12,815 bases of DNA, taken from the NCBI GenBank assembly GCA_959018755.1, contig CAUEMA010000029.1, forward strand, positions 1-12,815. Direction: 5' to 3'. Shown here piece after piece: positions 7,295 through 12,815 of the stretch. This DNA is from an uncultured Collinsella sp. (GTDB lineage: Bacteria > Actinomycetota > Coriobacteriia > Coriobacteriales > Coriobacteriaceae). The notes beneath the pieces were generated by a model, which saw nothing but the letters and a program-made list of their open reading frames with translations, was not told the origin of the DNA and searched no databases. Position 1 is the stretch's first letter; each line of letters begins with the position of its first letter. A program made the position numbers and the translations under genes.

Positions 7295-7420
7295 CGGGGG
7301 TCGGGCTTAGTTTTCAGAACACTCCGCAGACCAGTGTGGCGCCTTGTCCGCGGCTCCGAAGGAGCAGGACAAGGCGCCACACATGGTCGAGGACGTTCTG
7401 AAAACTAAGCCCGGCCCCCG
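7295..7420. repeat. very long hairpin A downstream of asd
   Basis: Outer stem 7295-7320 with 7395-7420 (26 pairs, one G-T). Internal loop ACTCCGCA (7321-7328) opposite GAGGAC (7389-7394). Middle stem GACCA (7329-7333) with TGGTC (7384-7388). After a bulged A, an inner stem 7334-7349 with 7367-7382 (16 perfect pairs), capped by GCTCC-GAA-GGAGC (7353-7365). It ends 15 bases past the asd stop but has no T-run on the minus strand, so it is not a standard terminator, though it would protect or end the asd mRNA. Confidence 0.85.
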
Positions 7421-7434
7421 CCGGACAGGTCGCA

Positions 7435-8460
7435 CTACTCGCAGAGCAGCTTAGCGATCTGGACGGCGTTGGTTGCCGCGCCCTTACGGATTTGGTCGCC
7501 GCAGCACCAGAAGGTGATACCGCGCGCGGCCTCGGGGTTCGAGATGTCGTGACGCACGCGGCCGACCCAAATCAGATCCTGGTCGGACGTATCCATCGGC
7601 ATGGGGAAGCGGTCGTGTGCATCCTCGGCAACCATATCGTCAACCAGCTTGACGCCGGGAGCAGCAGCCAGCGCAGCACGGGCCTCGTCAACCGTAATGT
7701 CGCGCTCAAACTCGAGCGTAATGCTCTCGGAGTGCGAACGCAGCACGGGCACGCGCACGCAGGTGCAGTTCACGCGCAGCTCGGGCAGGTGCATGATCTT
7801 GCGGCCCTCGTTTTGCAGCTTCATCTCCTCGGAGGTAAAGCCTTCCTCCTTGACGCCACCAATCTGCGGAATTAGGTTGCTCGCCAGCTGGGCGGCAAAT
7901 GCACGCGGCTCGGGAATCTCCTCGCCGCGGCCCAGGGCGGCCAGCTGAGCCTCGAGCTCGGCCATACCGGGAGCGCCAGCGCCCGAAGCCGCCTGATACG
8001 TCGAGACGATCATGCGCTTCACGCCAGCAAGCTGGTGCAGCGGCCATGTAGGAACCAGGCCGATGATGGTCGCGCAGTTGGGATTGGCGATAAGGCCGTG
8101 ATGCCACTTGATATCGTCGGCATTGATCTCGGGCACGACCAGCGGCACCTCGGGATCCATGCGGAAGGCATGGCTGTTGTCGACCACGGCGGCACCGCGC
8201 TTGACGGCCTCGGGCAGTAGCTCCTTCGCGATATCGTCGCCGGCGGCTCCGAGCACAATATCACAGCCCTCAAAGGCCTCGGGGCAAGCCTCTTCGATCA
8301 CGATCTGCTCGCCGCGGAACTCAACGGTCTTGCCCGCGGAACGCGCACTCGCCAGCAGCTTGAGCTTACCGACCGGAAACTCCTGCTCGTTGAGGCACTC
8401 AAGCATCTGGGTGCCCACGGCTCCCGTCGCGCCCAAAATAGCAACCGTGTACTGTTTCAT
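7435..8460 (-). CDS. asd: aspartate-semialdehyde dehydrogenase
   Basis: NADP-dependent enzyme that reduces L-4-aspartyl phosphate to L-aspartate 4-semialdehyde, the branch point to lysine/diaminopimelate and to homoserine (threonine, methionine). 341 residues, normal length. Rossmann motif GATGAVG (10-16); phosphate-site Arg in HAFR (Arg100); nucleophile Cys129 in ANPNCATI; Gln156 in TYQAASG; catalytic-base His243 in RVPVLRSHSES. ATG 8460 is preferred because AAAGGGGGA lies just before it; an upstream in-frame ATG at 8547 would add 29 unconserved residues and has no SD. It follows lysC on the same strand after a 174-base gap with two hairpins, so it may be read from its own promoter (TATACA-like -10 at 8529-8524) as well as from lysC. 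Confidence 0.96.
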   Translation of the reverse strand: MKQYTVAILGATGAVGTQMLECLNEQEFPVGKLKLLASARSAGKTVEFRGEQIVIEEACPEAFEGCDIVLGAAGDDIAKELLPEAVKRGAAVVDNSHAFRMDPEVPLVVPEINADDIKWHHGLIANPNCATIIGLVPTWPLHQLAGVKRMIVSTYQAASGAGAPGMAELEAQLAALGRGEEIPEPRAFAAQLASNLIPQIGGVKEEGFTSEEMKLQNEGRKIMHLPELRVNCTCVRVPVLRSHSESITLEFERDITVDEARAALAAAPGVKLVDDMVAEDAHDRFPMPMDTSDQDLIWVGRVRHDISNPEAARGITFWCCGDQIRKGAATNAVQIAKLLCE

Positions 8461-8534
8461 GCTTCCCCCTTTAAAGGTTGTGGCTTTTGCCCGCACGCCG
8501 AGCAGGCCGATTATTGTTGCCAGTGTATACAAGA

Positions 8535-8561
8535 ACGGGGCAGGCACGAAACCCGCCCCGT
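8535..8561 (-). terminator. hairpin between lysC and asd, possible intrinsic terminator or attenuator
   Basis: On the plus strand ACGGGGC (8535-8541) pairs with GCCCCGT (8555-8561), and GG/CC extends it past a bulged A. Read on the minus strand, the direction of lysC and asd, it is followed by TTCTTGT. The stem is strong and the tail only moderately T-rich. Confidence 0.5.
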
Positions 8562-8592
8562 CGAAACGAAACCGAAACGAAACGCCCCGCCG

Positions 8593-8622
8593 TAGATTTT
8601 TGAGGCGAGTCCCAAAAATCTA
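8593..8622. terminator. palindrome just downstream of lysC
   Basis: TAGATTTTTG (8593-8602) and CAAAAATCTA (8613-8622) are perfect inverted complements around a 10-base loop, 12 bases past the lysC stop. There is no T-run on either side; the T's are within the stem arms. It may terminate or stabilise the lysC transcript. Confidence 0.5.
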
Positions 8623-8634
8623 GCGAGATAGTAG

Positions 8635-10023
8635 CTACTTGTGGAGCGCAGCCAGGGCGGGATCGACCGGCGCGGAAGCCTCCAGGTCGGAGACCTTCAC
8701 AATGCCGTTCTCATCGGAGAAGGCACGGTAAATGGTCCGAATCGCCAGGTCGAAGTCCTTCTCCTCGACACCGATAATGATGTTGATCTCGTCGCAGCTC
8801 TGCGAAATCATACGCACGCTCACGCCGGCCTGGCCAAGCATACCAAACAGATGGCCCGAGATACCTGCGCGGCCGCGCAGGTTACGGCCGACGGTAGCGA
8901 TGAGCGCCAGGCCCTCGACAACCTCGATCTCGAGCGGCTCTACCTCCTGTTGAATGTCGCCCACGAGCGAGTACAGCGAATCGTGCACATCCTTCTCCTG
9001 CACCACGGCGCCAAAGCGGTCGACACCGGTGGGCATGTGCTCGACGGAAACGTCATAGCGCTCGAAGACCGAGAGCGCACGGCGCATAAAGCCAACACGA
9101 GGCTTGGTGCGGTCGCGGGCAACGTTGATGGCGACAAAACCGCGCTTGCCGGTCACGCCGGTAATGATGGGCTCTGCCTCGCCCTCATCAGCCGTCTCGC
9201 TAATGATGGTGCCGGGGTCCTGCGGCGCATTGGTGTTCTTGATGACCAGCGGAATACCAGCCTCGCGCACGGGGAACACGGCCTCCTCGTGCAGGACGCT
9301 CGCACCCATGTACGAAAGCTCGCGCAGCTCCTCGTAGGTAACGCGGGCGATGGGCTGAGCCTCGGGAACAATACGCGGATCGGCAGAATAGAAGCCCGAG
9401 ACGTCGGTCCAGTTCTCGTACAGGTCGGCGCCCAGGCACTTGGCCAGGATCGAGCCCGAGATATCGCCGCCACCACGGTCGAGCAGCTTGATCTGGCCCT
9501 CACGCGTCGCGCCGTAGAAGCCAGGCATAACAAAGCCGCCCTGCTGGCCGTACTCCTGCACCAGCTCGGAAGTGCGGTTCATGCTGGGCGTACCGTCGTG
9601 ATGGAACGCCACAACCGTCGCGGCGTCCAGGAACGGCAGGCCCAGGTACTCGGCCATCAGGCGAGCGGTGAAGTACTCGCCGCGGCTTACGAGCTCCTCG
9701 GTAGAGTAGCCGCCCGAGCGGGCGCGCTCGGCAAAGGCCGCGAACTCCTCGCGGATGGGATAGGTGAGCTCCAGCTCGTCAGCGATATCAAAATAGCGCT
9801 GGCCGATGTCCTCGAGTAGTTCCTCGCACGACACGTGATACTTAACGTGCGCGTTAACCAGGTAGAGCAGGTCGGTCACCTTGGTGTCGCCCTTAAAGCG
9901 GCGACCGCAGGCAGAAACCACCACAAAACGGCGGGCAGGGTCGGCATCGACGATGGCCTTGATCTTCTTAAAGTGTTCGGCGTCGGCGACCGACGAGCCG
10001 CCAAACTTGGCAATCTTAATCAT
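8635..10023 (-). CDS. lysC: aspartate kinase
   Basis: ATP-dependent phosphorylation of L-aspartate, the first step to lysine, threonine and methionine. 462 residues. Kinase domain about 1-290: KFGGSS (6-11), VSRGEYFTARL (112-122), GFYGATREGQIKLLDRGGGD (168-187), NWTDVSGFYSADPR (204-217). C-terminal regulatory part with two ACT domains, about 300-365 and 372-440, so feedback inhibition by lysine and/or threonine is expected. The sequence is one long monofunctional protein with no fused homoserine dehydrogenase. ATG 10023 is preceded by AAAGG at a rather long 13-base distance; no better start is seen. The leader to the divergent thrC is only about 100 bases and shows no lysine-riboswitch architecture. 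asd lies downstream on the same strand. Confidence 0.96.
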   Translation of the reverse strand: MIKIAKFGGSSVADAEHFKKIKAIVDADPARRFVVVSACGRRFKGDTKVTDLLYLVNAHVKYHVSCEELLEDIGQRYFDIADELELTYPIREEFAAFAERARSGGYSTEELVSRGEYFTARLMAEYLGLPFLDAATVVAFHHDGTPSMNRTSELVQEYGQQGGFVMPGFYGATREGQIKLLDRGGGDISGSILAKCLGADLYENWTDVSGFYSADPRIVPEAQPIARVTYEELRELSYMGASVLHEEAVFPVREAGIPLVIKNTNAPQDPGTIISETADEGEAEPIITGVTGKRGFVAINVARDRTKPRVGFMRRALSVFERYDVSVEHMPTGVDRFGAVVQEKDVHDSLYSLVGDIQQEVEPLEIEVVEGLALIATVGRNLRGRAGISGHLFGMLGQAGVSVRMISQSCDEINIIIGVEEKDFDLAIRTIYRAFSDENGIVKVSDLEASAPVDPALAALHK

Positions 10024-10126
10024 GGGCTTGAGGTTACCTTTCTAAAAGCCTCTGCAAACCTGTTTTGCGCGCTCTGATACCATGGTTTCACCGATTGGGA
10101 CCAAGGCATCCGAGGAGCAGTGTTAT

Positions 10127-11644
10127 ATGGGAACTTATCATAGTACACGAGGACGCACTTTATCGTGCTCAAGTAAGGTGGCAATCCGCACCGGCATCGC
10201 TCCCGACGGGGGTTTGTTTGTCTCGGACGAGCTCGGCACCCAGCAGGTCGATATCAGCTCGCTTGCAGATAAATCGTACTTTGAAATCGCTCAAGATGTG
10301 TTGGGAATGTTACTGAATGATTACACGGCCGAAGAAATTTCGGCGTGTGTCGACGAGGCATACCGCGGCACGTTTGCGAGTGAAGAGGTCACGCCGCTCG
10401 TCAAACTCGACGCCGCGCCGGGCGCCGACGCCCCTCAGACCTATGTGATGGAGCTCTTTGGCGGCCCCACGAGCGCCTTCAAGGACGTCGCTCTGCAGAT
10501 GCTCCCCCGTCTGATGGCCCGCACTTCCGCCAAGGACGGCGGCGCCGAGCGCATCATGATCGTCACCGCCACGTCGGGCGACACGGGCAAGGCCGCACTC
10601 GCCGGCTTTGCCGACGCCCCGGGCACGGGCATCACCGTCTTTTATCCCGAGGGCAAGGTCAGCCGCGTCCAGAACCTGCAGATGTCCACGCAGGAGGGCG
10701 ACAACGTCGCCGTCTGCGGCATCCGCGGCAACTTTGACGACGCCCAGAGCGCCGTCAAGCGCATCTTTGCCGATAAGGAGCTTGCCGAGCGTCTGGAGGC
10801 CGCAGGCACGGTGCTTTCGAGTGCCAACTCCATCAACGTCGGCCGTCTGGTACCGCAGGTCGTCTACTACTTTGCCGCCTATGCGCAGCTGCTGCGCGCC
10901 GGCGCTATCGAGGCTGGCGACGCCGTAGAGTTCTGTGTACCAACTGGCAACTTTGGCGATATCCTGGCCGGCTACTATGCCAAGCGCATGGGCCTGCCCG
11001 TCGCCAAGCTCGTCGTGGCGAGCGACAAGAACAACGTGCTTGCCGACTTCCTGACCACCGGCGTTTACGACCGTAACCGCCCGTTCTTCACGACCATCTC
11101 GCCGTCGATGGATATCCTTATTAGCTCCAACCTGGAGCGCATGCTCTACTTCCTGTCCGACGGCGACTGCGAGCTCGTTGCCGGCCTTATGGAGCAGCTG
11201 GCGCAGACGGGTCGCTACGAGGTGCCCGCCGAGCTGCTGGCCAAGATCCAGAGCGTGTTTGGCTGCGGCTGGGCCAGCGAGGACGAGGTCCGCACCGCCA
11301 TCAAGAGCTGCTGGGACGCCAACGACTACGTGATCGACCCGCACACCGCTTGCGGCTATCACGTCTTTGAAAAGGTCGCTCCTGCCGAGGGTGCCAAGGC
11401 CCGCGTGCTGCTTTCAACCGCCAGCCCCTACAAGTTCCCGCGCGCCTGCTGCGACGCCCTGGGCCTCGACGTTCCCGAGGATGATTTTGAGGCCATGCGC
11501 GTGCTCGAGCAGGCCACCAACACGGTCGCCCCGGCCCAGCTCGCCGAACTCGAATCCAAACCCGTCCGTTTCGAAGACGTCTGTGACGTCGATGAGATGG
11601 CAAGCTACGTAGAGTCTGCAGCAAAACGAATGAGCACCAACTAG
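10127..11644 (+). CDS. thrC: threonine synthase
   Basis: PLP enzyme converting O-phospho-L-homoserine to L-threonine, the last step of the pathway. 505 residues, of the longer bacterial/fungal ThrC type. N-terminus MGTYHSTRGRTLSCSSKVAI with APDGGLFV; the PLP lysine is in FGGPTSAFKDVALQM (Lys119); ATSGDTGKAAL (148-158); PTGNFGDILAGYYAKR, the phosphate-binding glycine loop. I choose ATG 10127 because GAGGAG (10112-10117) is 9 bases upstream and the conserved YHSTRG follows; ATG 10082 adds 15 unconserved residues. Divergent from lysC over about 100 bases. A strong GAAA-loop terminator follows, then hairpin B and thrB. Confidence 0.96.
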   Translation: MGTYHSTRGRTLSCSSKVAIRTGIAPDGGLFVSDELGTQQVDISSLADKSYFEIAQDVLGMLLNDYTAEEISACVDEAYRGTFASEEVTPLVKLDAAPGADAPQTYVMELFGGPTSAFKDVALQMLPRLMARTSAKDGGAERIMIVTATSGDTGKAALAGFADAPGTGITVFYPEGKVSRVQNLQMSTQEGDNVAVCGIRGNFDDAQSAVKRIFADKELAERLEAAGTVLSSANSINVGRLVPQVVYYFAAYAQLLRAGAIEAGDAVEFCVPTGNFGDILAGYYAKRMGLPVAKLVVASDKNNVLADFLTTGVYDRNRPFFTTISPSMDILISSNLERMLYFLSDGDCELVAGLMEQLAQTGRYEVPAELLAKIQSVFGCGWASEDEVRTAIKSCWDANDYVIDPHTACGYHVFEKVAPAEGAKARVLLSTASPYKFPRACCDALGLDVPEDDFEAMRVLEQATNTVAPAQLAELESKPVRFEDVCDVDEMASYVESAAKRMSTN

Positions 11645-11656
11645 ATCCCTCATTAA

Positions 11657-11686
11657 GCGCCGGCGAAAGCCGGCGCACCTTCTTTC
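11657..11686 (+). terminator. thrC terminator
   Basis: GCGCCGGC (11657-11664), GAAA tetraloop, GCCGGCGC (11669-11676), then ACCTTCTTTC. An 8-bp all-GC stem with a GNRA loop and a pyrimidine/T-rich tail, 13 bases past the thrC stop. It should separate thrC from thrB at least partly. Confidence 0.85.
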
Positions 11687-11722
11687 ATCAGATAACCCCC
11701 GGGTTGATGACGAACGCGCACA

Positions 11723-11834
11723 GCGTGCCTGGCTGTTTAGTTCGTCGCGAGTTCCGCACGCAAAGGAAAGCACTTAATGTGCTTTCCGTCTTGCGCAGGA
11801 CTGCCCGAGCAGCGAACTAAACAGCCAGGCACGC
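11723..11834. repeat. very long hairpin B in the thrB leader
   Basis: Outer stem of 22 perfect pairs (11723-11744 with 11813-11834). Internal loop ending TTCCGCA (11752-11758) on the left and starting CAGGAC (11796-11801) on the right. Middle stem CGCAA (11759-11763) with TTGCG (11791-11795). Inner stem GGAAAGCAC (11765-11773) with GTGCTTTCC (11779-11787), loop TTAAT. It ends one base before the thrB SD AGGAGG (11836-11841). Same architecture and loop bases as hairpin A, with different stem sequences. It could affect thrB translation or mRNA stability, or be a mobile palindromic element. Confidence 0.85.
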
Positions 11835-11847
11835 CAGGAGGACTCAC

Positions 11848-12729
11848 ATGATCAAGATCACCGTCCCAGCAACCAGCGCCAACCTAGGCATCGGCTACGA
11901 CACCCTCGGCATGGCCGTCAGCCTCTACTCGCACTTCACCTTCGAGCGCGCCGACAAGCTCACCATCACGGGCTGCCCCGAGGAGTTCCAAAACGAGAAT
12001 AACCTGGTCTACGTGAGCTTTGTGGATGCACTGGCCGCATGGGGCGAGCCGGCCTTCCCCGTCGCTATCGACATTCAGACCGACGTGCCCGTCGCCCGCG
12101 GCCTGGGCTCAAGCTCCACCTGCGTCGTCGCCGGCATTATGGCCGCCGCCGCACTGACAGGCCACACCGTCGATCGCGCTGAGCTCGTCCGCATTGCCAC
12201 CGAGGTCGAGGGCCATCCCGATAACGTCGCCCCTGCTATCCTGGGCGGCGCCGTCTGCTCCTTTACGCCGACCGATTCGCTCCCCCAGTGCCTGCGCTAC
12301 GAGGTGAGCGATCGCCTGCGTTTTATTACCGTGATTCCGCCCTACGAGGTACACACGAGCGAGGCGCGCAAGGTCGTGCCGCAGGAGATTCCGCTCTCCA
12401 CCGCCGTGTGGCAGATGGGCCGCATCGCCGGTATGACGCGCGGCCTGGAGACCGGCGATCTGGACCTGATTGCCGCCGCTAATGACGACCGCATTCAGGA
12501 GCCCTATCGTCGCCGCCTCATCCCCGACTACAACGCTGTGCGCGACACCTGCCTTAACGGAGGCGCCAAGACCATCTGGATCAGTGGCTCCGGCTCGACC
12601 CTCATGGCCGTGACTGACGACACCATCGTGGCAAAGTTCCTGCAGGTCAAGCTGCGTGAGCAGTTCCCCAAGTGTGACACGCATATTCTGACGTGCGACA
12701 CCGAGGGCGCCCAGATCGAATACCTGTAG
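11848..12729 (+). CDS. thrB: homoserine kinase
   Basis: GHMP-superfamily kinase that makes O-phospho-L-homoserine from L-homoserine and ATP, the substrate of ThrC. 293 residues, usual length. Motif 1 PATSANLGIGYDTLGMA (7-23); the ATP-binding GHMP loop DVPVARGLGSSSTCVVAG (79-96); EGHPDNVAPAILGG (121-134); the C-terminal motif WISGSGSTLMAV. Family members usually have G(F)DTLG and GSSSA; here there is Tyr and Thr at those places, a mild change. ATG 11848 has a perfect AGGAGG SD at 11836-11841. It is about 200 bases after thrC, with a terminator and hairpin B between, so it is probably regulated apart from thrC. Confidence 0.96.
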   Translation: MIKITVPATSANLGIGYDTLGMAVSLYSHFTFERADKLTITGCPEEFQNENNLVYVSFVDALAAWGEPAFPVAIDIQTDVPVARGLGSSSTCVVAGIMAAAALTGHTVDRAELVRIATEVEGHPDNVAPAILGGAVCSFTPTDSLPQCLRYEVSDRLRFITVIPPYEVHTSEARKVVPQEIPLSTAVWQMGRIAGMTRGLETGDLDLIAAANDDRIQEPYRRRLIPDYNAVRDTCLNGGAKTIWISGSGSTLMAVTDDTIVAKFLQVKLREQFPKCDTHILTCDTEGAQIEYL

Positions 12730-12815
12730 CCGCCGTCCCGTATACTCGCCGGGGAGGCCAGGGGCTTTGCCCCCAAATCGTCCTCGGACATGGCAGGACC
12801 CCCGCTGCGCACTTC
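12730..12815. other. intergenic tail after thrB
   Basis: A small hairpin GGGGC-TTT-GCCCC (12761-12773) lies 31 bases past the thrB stop without a T-run. GTCCT / AGGAC (12780-12784 / 12795-12799) is another short inverted pair. No gene start is supported before the window ends. Confidence 0.4.

Larger units (their letters stand above)
6744..7434. other. gene-free, palindrome-rich interval between ogt and asd
   Basis: 690 bases with no supported gene. In order it holds the ogt promoter region, a cluster of three palindromes (6812-6865), a long interrupted inverted repeat (6902-7083), two imperfect GC-rich tandem units (7095-7183) and a very long hairpin (7295-7420). The plus-strand frame 6966-7310 is low-complexity (Arg/Gln/Pro/Ala), starts inside the inverted repeat, lacks an SD and ends inside the hairpin, so I do not call it. 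The interval looks like a landing site for non-coding repeats. Confidence 0.7.

Noticed and set aside
6966..7310. 114-codon plus-strand frame in the palindrome-rich gap
   Set aside because: Low-complexity Arg/Gln/Pro/Ala composition, no SD, starts inside the inverted repeat and stops inside hairpin A.
8461..8547. Upstream ATG extending asd to 370 residues
   Set aside because: ATG 8460 has an excellent SD and begins the conserved MKQYTVAILGATGAVG; the extension lies in a hairpin and promoter-like region.
8641..9819. 392-codon plus-strand frame opposite lysC (and similar long frames opposite thrC and the permease)
   Set aside because: Antisense shadow in GC-rich DNA; the opposite-strand gene has complete family motifs.
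10082..10126. Upstream ATG extending thrC by 15 residues
   Set aside because: It would place the good SD (10112-10117) inside the gene, and the extra residues are not family-like.
10024..10126. Lysine riboswitch or T-box upstream of lysC or thrC
   Set aside because: The divergent gap is only about 100 bases and contains no suitable helices or terminator.
12528..12812. Minus-strand frame at the right edge with ATG at 12791
   Set aside because: It overlaps the conserved thrB C-terminus and has no recognisable domain; it is probably a shadow.

Overview
The window looks like chromosome from a Collinsella-like gut actinobacterium (Coriobacteriia). The genes from about 984 onward are GC-rich, the aspartate-family proteins are of an actinobacterial/clostridial kind, and the intergenic spaces are full of palindromes. 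The genus is an inference from protein flavour and composition; no rRNA or other marker is present.

Layout. (1) 1-922 is AT-richer, foreign DNA: the leader and first 114 codons of the ribosomal-protection tetracycline-resistance gene tet(W), fused to the 3' half of a Tn916-orf7-like sigma-factor gene and the first codons of an orf8-like gene. It is a decayed integrative element with two deletion junctions. (2) 940-4550 holds a two-gene FtsX-type ABC exporter (ATPase 4456-3755, permease 3761-984, minus strand) bracketed by inverted copies of a roughly 40-bp dispersed repeat. (3) 4658-5366 is a GyrI-like gene with a perfect CGAAC-N4-GTTCG LexA/SOS box over its promoter. (4) 5439-6100 is a second scar: the first 112 or so codons of an Abi_2 (AbiD/AbiF-type) abortive-infection gene, preceded by a structured leader, joined to the last 72 or so codons of a ClC chloride-channel gene. 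(5) 6165-6743 is ogt (minus strand), a DNA-alkylation repair methyltransferase. (6) 6744-7434 is gene-free and densely palindromic. (7) 7435-12729 is an aspartate-family amino-acid cluster: lysC and asd on the minus strand, thrC and thrB on the plus strand, divergent from about 10024-10126.

How the genes work together. LysC and Asd take aspartate to aspartate semialdehyde. ThrB and ThrC take homoserine to threonine. The linking homoserine dehydrogenase is not in the window. GyrI-like and Ogt are both DNA-damage tolerance or repair functions, but only the GyrI-like gene shows an SOS operator.

Most worth a second look: two large hairpins (7295-7420 downstream of asd; 11723-11834 ending one base before the thrB Shine-Dalgarno) whose stems differ in sequence but which share the internal-loop motif TCCGCA / AGGAC; the abi leader, which can form an H-type pseudoknot or mask its own ribosome binding site; and the SOS box on the GyrI-like gene. 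No CRISPR array, tRNA, rRNA or recognisable riboswitch was seen.
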